A DNA stretch of 17,354 nucleotides from Russula earlei (lineage: Eukaryota > Basidiomycota > Agaricomycetes > Russulales > Russulaceae). The position numbers and the translations under genes are program-made. The DNA lies in assembly GCA_025769875.1 (NCBI GenBank), contig JAGFNK010000968.1, positions 1 through 17,354 of the forward strand, written 5' to 3'. The stretch's first letter is position 1. Every line of letters starts with the position of its first letter. The notes beneath the pieces were generated by a model. It had not been told where the DNA came from. It made no database searches and saw only the letters and a program-made list of their open reading frames with translations. This document shows positions 6,813-15,718 of this stretch, piece by piece.

Positions 6813-8099
6813 CTAAGCGGTATAAGGGATGATAGTTGATTGACAACGATGAGCATGGAAATGAAGTTGATCATGAGGGACTCGACACATCCTGTCAGTT
6901 TTGCATCATCGATGCGGGTTTCTGCAGTGGTCAGCTATATGCCCATGATGGCTACAGAGGACGCAGATGGCAATCTTAGGGCATTCGAATGTGTCGTGCC
7001 CTCCATTGTGACACCAAGCGCATTTGTCAGAGAGTCAAGGGAGGAATTGGTACCATGGGTCTAATAGAGCTTGTTTGGCATCTTGGTGCTCCTGGTCAGT
7101 AAGTTGAGGCATGGTTCCAAACAGGACCCATGGTTTGAGGCGAGCCTTGGCGTTTGCCTTGGCTAGTTTGATTTCCAAATCTCTTACTTCCCACATCATG
7201 CCGTGGTATCTTTCGCAAGTGGTGACAAGACAGTTTGCCATTTGTCGTGTCTTTTTTATGGCGAATCGATAGCGGCGTACTTCAGCTTCCAAGGATAGGT
7301 CCTGTTCGAACCTGAGTGCCTCATCTATGGCCATAGTGTGTCTGAGGCCGTCTTTGAACAAAAAGGCATCTTTTTGTGTGAGAAGAGGGCGAGGATAGGG
7401 GTCGGCTCGAGCTCGAATGGGAATATGGTGAGTGGGACACCCAGGACAGTAAGTGGCTAGTAAGGAGGGGAAGCCATGCGTAAGGTCGGGGAGGACAAAG
7501 CAAGGGGGTAGTGTGTCGTGTTCATTGCCTGGGTCTGGGATTAGTAAGTCCAGTCCAAGGTCTCCTTCTTCCCATCCTTCTCCAAGTTCTTCTAACTCAG
7601 AAAGCTGGATGTGATTGGCAGGTGGCTCATAGACAGGAGGTGGCGTTCTCTCGAGGTTTATCGGGGCGAAGTTTTCATTGAGTGAGAGGATGTTTTCGAC
7701 TTGCTCAATGATGGGAGTAGTGGTGCATGGAGGGATCGGAATGGGGTCAGGTGATGGGGAGCGAACATGATAGGAAGGGCTGCGGGTTCTGACAGGCGAG
7801 TTGGTCCCTTGTGCAGGGGATCGATTGCCAAAGGCACATAGTATAGTGGTGAGGGAGTCGTCTTCCCGTAGTTTGCGTGTTTGTATGATCATTGCGGTGT
7901 GCTGTGCAGCGCGTCGAATGAGTATTCTAGTGTTGATGGTTGCCGCTGTCGAGGGGGCTGGTTCTCTAGACAGTGGCAGGGTGGATGAGTGCAGGAGAGT
8001 AAGGAGGAGTAGGTACGAGGGTAGCAGTTGAAGCAGTGGGGGAGTTTTGTGTGGAAGTCATGTTGTAGTATCTTGGGATGGAGCAGTGGGGGTAGTCAT
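6813..8099 (-). pseudogene. Extra 3' ORF of element A with tandem CCHC zinc knuckles
   Basis: A 428-codon minus-strand frame from ATG 8099 to TAG 6813. It starts 27 nt after the pol stop and ends at the polypurine tract. The first half is Pro/Ser-rich (SPAQGTNSPVRTRSPSYHV) with an acidic patch (ELEELGEGWEEGDLGLDL). A helix-prone segment follows (EALRFEQDLSLEAEVRRYRF). The end carries two CX2CX4HX4C knuckles, CAWCHNGGHDTFEC (7022-6981) and CVLCSHHGHIADHC (6965-6924), then more Cys/His. In-frame stops are TGA at 8058-8060, 7035-7037 and 6906-6908. The longest open piece is 7892-7035. CCHC knuckles usually bind nucleic acid; the role here is unknown. Most chromoviruses end after the chromodomain, so this is an accessory gene or a captured fungal or retroelement zinc-knuckle gene. 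Confidence 0.7.
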
Positions 8100-8126
8100 T
8101 TGTAGGTGGTGTCTTTATACTTGGGG

Positions 8127-8551
8127 TCATCCAGCCGAAGCAGAGTAGTATTCCTTTAGGAGTTTTGGGGCATTAAGGTTGTGGTGGTCGACCCATGAGT
8201 CATCTGATGCAGGATATCCTTTCCAGTGCACAAGGTATTGTAGTTTATGTGTTCGTCCAAACCTTCTAGTGTCTAGAAATCACTTCAATTTCGTATTCTT
8301 CCTTGTTTTTGATGGTCGGTGGAGGGCATGTAAATGGCGTGCTGTACTCCTCTGTCTCTGTGTAGGGGAGAAGTAGATTGACATGAAAGACGTCGTGGTA
8401 TCTTCATTGATGGTGGAAGTTGTAATTGATATGCGACTTTGGAAATTCTTTTTGTGATGGGGAATGGACCATATCTTTGGGCATTAACTTGCATGTTTCC
8501 TCGTGTTTTGAGGTTCTTCGCTTCTAGCCATACAAGGGTCCCTTCTTCCAT
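8127..8551 (-). pseudogene. Integrase C-terminus: GPY/F-like module and chromodomain of element A
   Basis: The first part (from 8551) reads EGTLVWLEAKNLKTRG...QRYGPFPITKRI, the GPY/F-like C-terminal integrase module. After at least one frameshift the chromodomain follows at 8240-8127 (QYLVHWKGYPASDDSWV, ending LKEYYSASAG-stop at 8127-8129). Chromodomains of chromoviral integrases bind modified histones and target integration, often to heterochromatin. The aromatic HWKGY/SW motif is intact. Stops between the two parts show decay. Confidence 0.82.
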
Positions 8552-8559
8552 TTCTTTTG

Positions 8560-9370
8560 ATGTCAGGTTTTAGGGGTTGTTGTTTACATTCGAGAAGTTG
8601 TTGAGCATCTTGTCTTGCTTCTTCTAGTTGTTTTAGGCAATTGGTGGATGAGGGTACATTGTTGTCTTCTAGACTGATGTTGATCTGGGGTCTGAATCCC
8701 ATGAGGAGTTCGTGCGGTGATTTTCATGATGTTTCATGTTTTCACAAGTTGTGTGCATATTCTGCCCAAGGGAAGCATTTTTGCCCAGGAGTGCGGATGA
8801 GTCGTGGTCCAGGGTCTTAGGTATTGTTCTAGCCATGCATTCATCCTTTCTGTCTGCCCATCAGTTTGGGGGTGGAACGCGGTGGACATGTTTTGTTTGA
8901 TGCCTAGATTTTTACATATGGCTTTGGAGAAGTTTGATGCAAATCGAGGGTCTCTGTATGATTCTTTTCAGGATACCGAACCAGGGCACAGGTGTTTCAG
9001 ATACTCGTGTGCGACGCCTGTTCCGTCAATCGTTTTGCTGCATGGGATGAACTTGTCACTTTGGAGCATCCTTGGTCGATGATGGTAAGAACACTATCGA
9101 ATCCTTCTGATTTAGGCAGGTCAGTGATGAGATCCATTGATACATATTGAAAGGGGCCTTGTTCAACGTGTGTGTCGAGTGGAAAAAGTCGTGGCCTTCT
9201 TCTGGGTATGTTGGTCTTGGACTCTTGGCATTTGGCGCAGCCCTTGACATATTGTTCCACAAATTGTCGTAATCTAGGTCCTTCATAGTGTTGTTTGACT
9301 AACTCCCAGGTGTTAGCTATTCCTGGATGTCCTGCAAAGGGGGTGTCATGGAATTGTCTTAAAATTTCTC
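8560..9370 (-). pseudogene. Integrase core of element A, frameshifted
   Basis: Minus-strand reading gives the H2C2 zinc-binding module (HDTPFAGHPG...CAKCQ, about 9350-9220). The catalytic core follows, with the first Asp in MDLITDLP (codon 9134-9132), then IIDQGCSKV. The segment expected to read SDRDPRFAS (about 8970-8940) keeps RDPRFAS coding but lacks a few bases that would hold the second catalytic Asp. The third motif, HPQTDGQTERMN, is present near 8880-8840, and LEQYLRPWTTT follows. Two adjacent TGAs at 9369-9374 precede EILRQFHDT. The protein is dead. Confidence 0.85.
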
Positions 9371-9429
9371 ATCATTCGTTGGGTTTGTCTGGTAGGTAGG
9401 GTTTTTTGGGCAAGGATTTCGGGTGGTAA

Positions 9430-9933
9430 TAATGTGGTTTTTTGTTCTTCTACCCCCTTGTTAAGGTCTTTGCGACGAGAAAGTGTGTCAGCGATTGTGT
9501 GTGTGTGTCTGGGGACATGTTCCATAGTGAAGTTGAAATCTTGCATGTATTGCATCCATCTGGCTTGTCATCCTGTCAATTTTTGTGGTTCTTTGAAATA
9601 GGTAAGGTTTTTGTGGTCTGTCCTTATTCTCACTGGTTTATCGGCTCCTAAGAAGAATGGTCATCCACTTTTTAGTCCAAAAATTACTGCTGCTAATTCT
9701 TTGTCATGTGCATCGTAGTTTCTTTCTGCATCCAGCAACGTTCTGGAGTAGTATGCAATTGGATGTAGACCATATTTGTGTTCCTGTGTTATGACCGCTC
9801 CGATGGTGAATCCCGATGCGTCAGTGTCTAGAATGAATTGTTTTGTCCAGTCTGGAGTGCAAAGCACTGGGTAAGATACACAGGTCTCTTTCAAGACCTG
9901 AAAGGCTTGATCTTCCTTTGTTGTCCATTCCAT
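9430..9933 (-). pseudogene. RNase H domain of element A
   Basis: Minus-strand EWTTKEDQAF...FILDTDASGFTIGAV with the DTDAS active-site Asp, NYDAHDKELAAVIFGLK, then RTDHKNLTYF and IADTLSRRKDL. TGA codons at 9661-9663 and 9568-9570 fall where family members have Arg (the second in LTG-R-QARW), consistent with CGA to TGA. A one-base frameshift at about 9935 separates it from the reverse transcriptase. It degrades the RNA template during reverse transcription in intact elements. Confidence 0.88.
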
Positions 9934-9998
9934 TGTTTATTTTTCTTTGTCAAGTCATTTAACGGTCTGGATTTAATGGAGAAGTTGGGTATAAAGTT

Positions 9999-10877
9999 TC
10001 AATAGAAATTACAGAATCCTAAGAAACTTCTGACTTCTTTCAAGGTTGATGGGGTTGGCCAATCTTTGATTCCTTTGACTTTGACGGGGTCCATGGTTAT
10101 TTGTCCTTCTCCTATGATTACTCCGAGGTATTCTACCTTTCGTTTGTGGAATTGGCATTTTTCTGGTTTGAGGTAGAGGTCATGCTGTTTTAGTTTGGAT
10201 AGTATGTGGTTGACTTTGATCGCGTGTTCGTCTTCATCATTTTTGGTGGTGATGATAATGTCATCCATGTAAATTTTCAACCATCCTTGTGCGAGCTCTT
10301 CTTGAAAAATGTCGTCCATCATGGTTTGAAAGGTAGCTGGAGAGTTTGTCAGTCTGAAGAACATCACTGTAGGTTCAAATAACCCGTCGCTGGTTTTAAA
10401 GGCTGCTTTCCATTCGTCCCCTTCTTTGATTCAGATATTGTTATAACCCCATCTGATGTCGAATTTAGTAAAGAGTTCCTTTCCTGCCAAGGTGTGGATA
10501 AGTTCTGGGATTAGAGGTAGTGGATATATGTTTGGTATCGTCCATTTGTTTAGGTTTCTGTAATCCTGTACTGGTTGGAATTTTCCATCTTTCTTTTTTA
10601 TAAGAAAGAATCCACTAGCGTATGGTGAATTGGATCTTCTAATTCGTTTAAGTTGTAAGTTTTGTTCAAGGAATTTCCCTTGTTCTTCTTTTTCTTTAGG
10701 TGATAAGGGGTATACTCTGCAATTGGTCATTGTTGGGGTGTCTGGTTTTAGATCAATAGCATGGTCCCATTTCCTTGGCCCAGGGAATCTTTCTGACTCT
10801 TGTTCCATGAATACTTGTCCGTATTGGTGATATTGATGAGGAACCATTTCTTGCCAGGTCTTAGGTTTGTCTTGCAT
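9999..10877 (-). pseudogene. Reverse transcriptase domain of element A
   Basis: The segment at 10877-10431 carries DHAIDLKPDTP, SNSPYASGFFLIKKKDG, VQDYRNLNKWTIPN and KFDIRWGYNNI. The next (10430-9999) carries [24 protein letters not shown], the catalytic IYMDDIII and [13 protein letters not shown] at 10431-10433 replaces the almost invariant Arg of NNIRIKEGDEW, and TGA at 9999-10001 replaces Arg in CNFYRxFIP. Arg in FFRLTNS, where the family has Gly, fits GGA to AGA after a C, again a CpG change. The frame is otherwise continuous, so decay is mostly by point mutation. Confidence 0.93.
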
Positions 10878-10973
10878 TTGTGACTCTGCTAGTTGTTGAG
10901 CTATGGTGGTTTTGCATATCTGAGTTTGTAGCCATAGCTCATCTCCTTCTTCCCAGTCTGTTAGAGCTTTGAT

Positions 10974-11381
10974 CTATGGTGGTGTTTCCTGATTTCCCAT
11001 GAGGGTGATCCTTCCCATCATGGTTCCCTTGGACCAGTTTATTCTTGGATTGGTTGATTCTAAGAACGGATATTCCAGGATGATGTCATCTTGTCCTATG
11101 TCTGCCACTAGGAATTGGTGTGCATGTTTTTGTCCTAGTAATCTTTGTTCTAAATCAACAGTTTGAGTGATTTTTCCTAAGCGATTGAGCGTTCCATCAA
11201 TGTTTCTAATGTTCCTGGTCGGTTTTAGGTCTCTAGTTCGTAGGTGTAATTCTTTTGTTAATTTGAGAGATATGAAGCATTCAGTGGCTCCACTGTCTAT
11301 CAGGGCTTTTCTTTCGGCTTTGTTCAATCCAATGTAAATAGTAGTCATCACTGATATTGACTTTCTTTGAGACTTGTACAT
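10974..11381 (-). pseudogene. Aspartic protease domain of element A
   Basis: Retropepsin-type protease at the start of pol. The active-site motif ALIDSGATECFIS is intact, and DIILEYPFLESTNPRINW matches the usual ILGYPWL region with a Gly-to-Glu change. It is in a different frame from gag, whose stop lies about 40 nt upstream at 11420, so a frameshift between gag and pol or decay is needed. It ends at TAG 10974, after which the same frame continues (IKALTDWEEGDELW) to reverse transcriptase. It matures the polyprotein in active elements. Confidence 0.88.
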
Positions 11382-11419
11382 GGAGTTGATACCTAAAGCT
11401 CAAGCAATTGCCGTTATGC

Positions 11420-12487
11420 TCAAGCGTCCAAAAAATCCTCCTCTTTGTCTTCATCATCTCCCATTAAAGCCTTAATAAAGGCTTCCCTATCCTTTATGGA
11501 GAGTCCTTTTGCCATCTTTGCTAGCTTGACGATCGCATCTTCTTCAGCAACCTCTATGATAGGGGATTCAGTTGTGATGGTGACTGTATCGGTGGCACGT
11601 ACGCGAGTTGCTTCGCATTTGGGCTTCGTGGGGCAGTCGCGGGCTAGGTGTCCTCGAAGAGAGCATTGGAAGCATCTTCCTTCTTCTCGATGTTTCTGTT
11701 TTTCAGCTTCAGTAACTGCCTTGTGAGCGGTGCCAGCGCTGGTGTCCATTGCATTGGGGTCGCGTGGGGGGAGGTGTGGGCATGCGGGAGTAGCGTTGAT
11801 CTGGTTGTTCCCGCGGTTGGCCCAGGCTGAATTTATGAGTTGTCCCCAAGGTCTATTGTTCTGAGGTTGATTGAAGTTGCGTCCACGTGTGCTAGAGTGG
11901 TTGGACAAGATTGCGCATTTGCAAATCCAAACCCTATGATGTTTCTGAGCCGCTGCAATCCAGTCCGCAAATGAGGTAGGGTCTTCGAGATCGAGGCACG
12001 ATTTGACCAAAGACCATGGGAGTCCCCATGCAAACAGTCTCATGACCGTTGGCTCGTCGATGTCGAGTCCGGCACGTCTTGCCAGTAGTTGGAATTTGGA
12101 AATATAATCATCTAGGAGACCATCTTTCATCTTCAATTCTTTGAGCTTGTCTTGGGCTTTCTCGCATTCCGCATAGTCGGTAAATGCATGACGGAATTGC
12201 TGTCTCATTGCTTCCCACGCTGTGAGTCCAAGTGGTATGTTCGTCGGGTCGTCTTGAATGTCTTCGAGCCATTGATCCATGGCTTCAAGCCAACCTTCTA
12301 CCTTGGGTCCTTTCATCAGGGAGAGGAAGTATGCGCACTTTTTGATGGGGTCTCTAGCAATCTTGCTGTCGTGGTTCATGGACATGAACCAATTAAATGC
12401 AACTAGAAAGGCATGTGTCCATGCGCAATCACCATTAAAGAAGTCGGGTGGGATGCCTTCGAGTTTTCCACTGTCGGAGCTCCACAT
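11420..12487 (-). pseudogene. Gag of element A with CCHC zinc knuckle
   Basis: 355 codons from ATG 12487. The retrotransposon Gag capsid domain (FFNGDCAWTHAFLVAFNWF, YFLSLMKGPKVEGWLEAM, WEAMRQQFRHAFTDY) is followed by an Asn/Gln/Pro linker and one CCHC knuckle (CFQCSLRGHLARDC), then an acidic tail ending DKEEDFLDA. The same frame is open upstream to about 12790 (NITTLTASGEPL...ASSGMAQAPL) apart from one TGA near 12563 (AAC TGA CCT, plausibly CGA). The true Gag is therefore longer, with a Pro/Thr-rich N-terminal part. The 355 codons themselves are open. Gag packages element RNA into particles. Confidence 0.88.
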
Positions 12488-12659
12488 GTTGCGGTTGCAA
12501 TCGGCATGTGTGTCGTAGTCATCAGGGTCAGGGTCGGGGCTCGGAGGTCAGTTTCCGCGTCCTCCGAGTCCTGTAAAAGAGGGGTGGAGGGGAGCCTGTG
12601 CCATTCCGGACGACGCAGGTTGTGGTTGGGGAGGGTCGGGGTCAGTGGAAGTGACAAAA

Positions 12660-12818
12660 ATGTTTGTTGTTGTTGTCAGTTCGAGCTCCATCAGAGTGTG
12701 GGTGGTTGGGATTGGACCTGGCATTGGGGCGCAGCTTGGAGCTTTCGAGCTGGGGAGGGGTTCTCCTGAGGCTGTCAGTGTAGTGATGTTAATGCCTCAA
12801 AGAGGACTTTGTTGAAGC
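12660..12818 (-). other. Pro/Thr-rich Gag linker region, element A
   Basis: Joins the leader ORF to Gag. The minus-strand Gag frame is open here with Pro, Thr and Ser-rich composition. A different frame continues the leader ORF with LLAWPLGFNKVLFEALTSL, so a frameshift probably separates what was one long Gag. Confidence 0.5.
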
Positions 12819-13121
12819 CTAAAGGCCAAGCGAGCAACTGCGCGTCACTTCCCAGGTGTCGCCGCGTCTTGCGATTTCGAACCAGAGGCCATACAAATGA
12901 CCGAGGGCCACTTTGGCACCCATCCAGTTGGCATAATAGCCAGTCCAAGGTACGTTGTCCATATGTACTGTGTAGAATTCAATGCTGTCATCGAACATGG
13001 TGATGCTGGGAACGTTTTTGTCTTGGTCAGGAAGCAGCTCAAAGGGGCATTTGAGGGCAGCCAGTCCCTCAATGGTTGGTGTGGCAAGTCCTTTGGTTTT
13101 CCAGTCTCTGATTGTGGTCAT
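12819..13121 (-). CDS. 5' leader ORF of element A, probable Gag N-terminal domain
   Basis: 100 codons between the primer-binding site and Gag, starting MTTIRDWKTKGLATPTIEGL. It contains the block GYYANWMGAKVAL-GHLYGLWFEIARRG-DTWEV, which reappears at 17250-17354 with mostly conservative or synonymous changes, so it has been selected as protein. It is rich in aromatic residues and has no signal peptide or membrane segment. I know no named domain for it. After DTWEV the original frame probably shifted (VSDAQLLAWPLGFNKV in another frame), suggesting a longer Gag with this as its N-terminal domain. A separate accessory leader protein is the alternative. Confidence 0.6.
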   Translation of the reverse strand: MTTIRDWKTKGLATPTIEGLAALKCPFELLPDQDKNVPSITMFDDSIEFYTVHMDNVPWTGYYANWMGAKVALGHLYGLWFEIARRGDTWEVTRSCSLGL

Positions 13122-13181
13122 GTTGGAAGAATTTCAGTATATTGTTCATGAGCATGTGGTTCAGGGTCAAGGGTCAGAGGG

Positions 13182-13193
13182 TAAGCTTGTTCT
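13182..13193 (-). promoter_or_regulatory. Primer-binding site of element A (self-priming type)
   Basis: Sense AGAACAAGCTTA, beginning 2 nt inside the 5' LTR boundary. It lacks the TGG start expected for a tRNA 3' end and pairs perfectly over 12 nt with 6576-6565 in the element's LTR. Confidence 0.65.
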
Positions 13194-13195
13194 AA

Positions 13196-13297
13196 TGTCA
13201 CCGACTGGGGGCAGTGTCCCTGACAAATCGTTTCACGTGTGAGATGTGCACACTGAGTTGAGCGAGATGACAAGTTCTCGCGAGATTCGGGGATCTC
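13196..13297 (-). repeat. Truncated 5' LTR of element A (U5 side, 102 bp)
   Basis: Matches 6303-6404 over 102 bp with no length change, starting TGTCACCGACTGGGGGC on plus. It diverges abruptly after GGGATCTC at 13297, where the plus strand reads TGTCATGAAC. The following DNA lacks the LTR's self-primer segment and is foreign to element A. Confidence 0.82.
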
Positions 13298-13396
13298 TGT
13301 CATGAACCATTCCCCGGAGAGGGCCCTTGAAGGACCCTTCCTTATAGGAGGAAACCCAGCCTCTATGGTGTCACCCTGTTCACACGAGCAAAAGGG

Positions 13397-14102
13397 GTGA
13401 GTAGAGGTGTCCACAATATTGCGCGCGCATTGTTGCGCGAGCGATTCTCAGCACAATCAACATACAGCAAGCCCCACTTAAAGGAAACCCTTCTAGCAAC
13501 AAAAGACAATATTAGGGCCTTCATAAAGACCCTTTGGAACGACCCTAGGAACTCTACAATAGGTACTAACCTCACATACCCTGCACCCATGCCCGCTCCA
13601 GCCTCCATCCCTACATCATGCACCATCGCCTCCGCCTTGCCTGCCTTGCCCATTGTCCCTGCGGTTCCCACCTCATCCACCATTCCTGTCACCTCGTTCA
13701 CCGCCACCATCCTTGACTCGACAGCCATCATTGCCTTGGCTCCACCTGCCCTCACCGTCCCAGCATCGCCCACATTTGCCATCATCGCCACCCTCATCTG
13801 TCCCTGCCACCATAGCCTCAGCCATGACATCGCCTATTGCCGCTGTCCCCATCTTTGCCCAACCAGCTCCCACGCCCTCAGTGTTGCCTGCTATGGCCAC
13901 TGTCTCAGCTCCATGCACAACCACCATCTCAACCTCGCCTGCCAACTGTTTTAGCTCCGCTGTTAAGATCTTGACCAATCTTATGACTAACTCTTTAGTG
14001 AAAGAGTTGCTTGATATAGTTCAAGCACTAGACTTCGAATCCTTTGATATTATCTCAGGAAGATTGGATGTAAGAGAAGAGAAGGGCCTCTTTCACTCTT
14101 AG
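13397..14102 (+). pseudogene. Unrecognised Ala/Pro/Thr-rich ORF with one frameshift
   Basis: From ATG 13397 the frame begins MSRGVHNIARALLRERFSA and HLKETLLATKDNIRAFIKTL, which looks like structured coding sequence. It continues into an Ala/Pro/Thr/Ser linker. Near 13795 the coding-like frame shifts and continues as SAMTSPIAAVPIFAQPAP to KILTNLMTNSLVKELLDIV and a TAG at 14100-14102. The pattern of structured ends with a low-complexity linker resembles a retroelement Gag N-terminus, but I recognise no motif. The linker lies in a C-rich block where several frames are open by composition, so the coding status is uncertain. Confidence 0.35.
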
Positions 14103-14351
14103 AGTTTGAACTATAGTTTGTTTTGAGAGAGATAGACAAAGTGAATGTTTTGTCTAGAGAGTAAGTCAAGCAGAAGGCTCGACTTCTTGGTACTACAGAC
14201 TATTTATACAATATCTTGATAGCTACTGATCCGATTCGTACGAAACTCGGGATGCACATAGCTAAGAACCAGTAGTATCCAAATACGGAGAGCGCAATTC
14301 GAGAACGTTAGAAATGACTCATGTGTGAGTCATTCTTTCCTAGTATCTGTC
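14103..14351 (-). repeat. LTR-like regulatory DNA
   Basis: AT-richer DNA with minus-sense TATAAATA at 14208-14201 and a 9-bp stem hairpin at 14313-14334 (AATGACTCA...TGAGTCATT). The nearby interrupted repeat GACAAAGTGAATGTTTTGTC recalls the hairpins in LTR A. Clear LTR borders were not found, so this is a tentative minus-oriented LTR remnant. Confidence 0.3.
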
Positions 14352-14440
14352 ATGAATCAGTAAGCAGTGAGTAAGCTATTACTGATCAGGATCAGTAAGC
14401 AATCACTAAGCAATCACTAAGCCAGATCAATAAGCAGACA
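14352..14440 (+). repeat. Degenerate short tandem repeats
   Basis: Repeated units around ATCAGTAAGCA and CAATCACTAAG occur several times in under 90 bp (for example CAATCACTAAGCAATCACTAAG). It is a small decayed minisatellite of unknown role. Confidence 0.55.
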
Positions 14441-14489
14441 TATGAGTAATCACAGATGAATCAGCGAAACAGATGACAGGCAGAGAAAC

Positions 14490-15540
14490 ATGAGAATCCT
14501 AACAGCCACCCACCACTTCAGCCCTTGCAGCCTCGTCTGCCACCCCCACCTTCGTCTCATCCGCTCCCGCGCCCTCAGTCATCTTGTTGCCCTCAGTCTT
14601 GTCCGTCGCCTTGTCCATCACCACAGTGGCCTCAGTCGTGCCAGCCGCCGACTTTGCATCAGTCTCTGTCTTAGCCTGGCCCGTACTTGTCAGTTCAGCC
14701 CAGTCTGTCATAGCACCAGCATTGCCAGCCACTGTCGTCTCCACCCTGCCCTCAGCCTCAACCTTCTCAGTCCTCAGCCGCCACCACTTGCACCCCTAGT
14801 TTTGCCAGCTGTCTCCGTCGCCCCAGCTTCAGATCATTCAACCACCACCACAGCGCTCTTAGCCTTGCCAGCTGCCTTAGTCTCGTCAGCCGCCGCCATA
14901 GCCTCAGCCTCAGCCACCGATGTCTTAGCACCACACACCACCGCCTCCACCACCATCTCACAAGCCACCACCCGCCACGCCCTTGTCAGCCACAGCTGCT
15001 GTTGCCTCTGCATCACCCTCAGTTGTCGCCTCCACCCCGTCCACCTCCACCGTCGCACCAGCTCAGTCCCGCCGCCACCTTCTCAGTCTCAGCCTCAGTC
15101 TTCTCAGTCTCAGCCGCCGCTTTAGTAGTTTTGCGTGACACCAGCACCACCGCACCGTCGCAACCCCTCGCCACCAGCACCACCCCAGAAGACCAAGAAG
15201 GCCTTGGCCATGAACTTAGCCACAACACGCCACAAACAGGAGCAGAAGCCGCTGCCACGCCGCCACTGCCCGCAGGAGAAGCAGTCGCCAATGCCAACAG
15301 CACACCACATGCTGCCTTCCACATCGCCTCCCCATCCATTCGCACGCTCTCGCCCACGTCTGCTGCCGACACCTGCAGTGGAGATGACCCCGCCACCACT
15401 GCCACAAGATGACAGATCCCACCCCCATGCAAGCTGCCCCATGCATCCTCTTTCTTGAGTCCTCGCCACCTACGTCTCTATCTACAAACTCACACTCACT
15501 GCCTATGCCTTCGCTCCTCATCCATGCCTGCTGCCACCAC
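14490..15540 (+). other. Long C-rich, G-poor low-complexity block
   Basis: About 1 kb dominated by CCACC, CAGCC and CTCAGTC motifs, with a local duplication of CTCAGTCTCAGCC-type units near 15079-15120. Two copies of a TGCTGCC...CACCTGCA(A/G)TGGAGA segment lie near 15360 and 15530. Several frames are open at once on both strands: Ala/Ser/Val-rich in one, Pro/Gln/Ser-rich in another, His/Leu/Arg-rich in a third. I therefore do not call a protein. It resembles the C-rich blocks in the TIRs and may be the corresponding part of a relative of that transposon. Confidence 0.5.
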
Positions 15541-15718
15541 CTGCAATGGAGACGACTCCTGTATATAAAAACACCCTAGCTACTCTGTAGTAGAAAGAGT
15601 TCAGAATAGGACCCCTCTTTGCAACCCACTCCTCTCTGTCTGTGAAAAAACAAGAAGGATGGTCAGAATCGAGAGGTGAGAGGGGTGATGAGTGGCTGGC
15701 TGTGACTCCAATCGCACT
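15541..15718 (+). other. Unassigned spacer between C-rich block and TIR fragment
   Basis: Contains the candidate TATA box and no recognisable coding sequence. Similarity to the Tc1-type TIR starts only at 15719. Confidence 0.4.
15562..15570 (+). promoter_or_regulatory. Candidate TATA box
   Basis: TATATAAAA on plus, followed by GAAAGAGTTCAG-type sequence at about 33 nt. It may belong to an LTR or transposon promoter remnant. There is no ORF downstream that it clearly serves. Confidence 0.3.

Larger units (their letters stand above)
6303..13297 (-). mobile_element. Ty3/gypsy chromovirus A (decayed), minus strand
   Basis: Order in the sense direction: truncated 5' LTR (13297-13196), PBS, leader ORF, gag with CCHC knuckle, protease, reverse transcriptase, RNase H, integrase, chromodomain, an extra 3' ORF with two zinc knuckles, polypurine tract, 3' LTR (6794-6303). 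The PR-RT-RH-IN order defines Ty3/gypsy and the C-terminal chromodomain defines chromoviruses. LTR ends are TGTCAC...GTGACA. The element lies in the 5' LTR of element B. Many TGA codons and a few frameshifts show that it is inactive. Confidence 0.92.

Noticed and set aside
8114..8121. TATAAAG just upstream of the 3' ORF of element A, a possible separate promoter
   Set aside because: It is only about 15 nt from the ATG, too close for a normal TATA box, and may be chance in AT-rich sequence.
13298..14477. TGTCAT...ATGACA inverted ends, a possible 1.2-kb LTR
   Set aside because: The 6-bp ends are short, no second copy or target duplication is visible, and the interior contains an Ala/Pro-rich reading frame.
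14490..15125. 211-codon open frame and overlapping frames on both strands
   Set aside because: Composition-driven; three frames on one strand and several on the other are open over the same bases.
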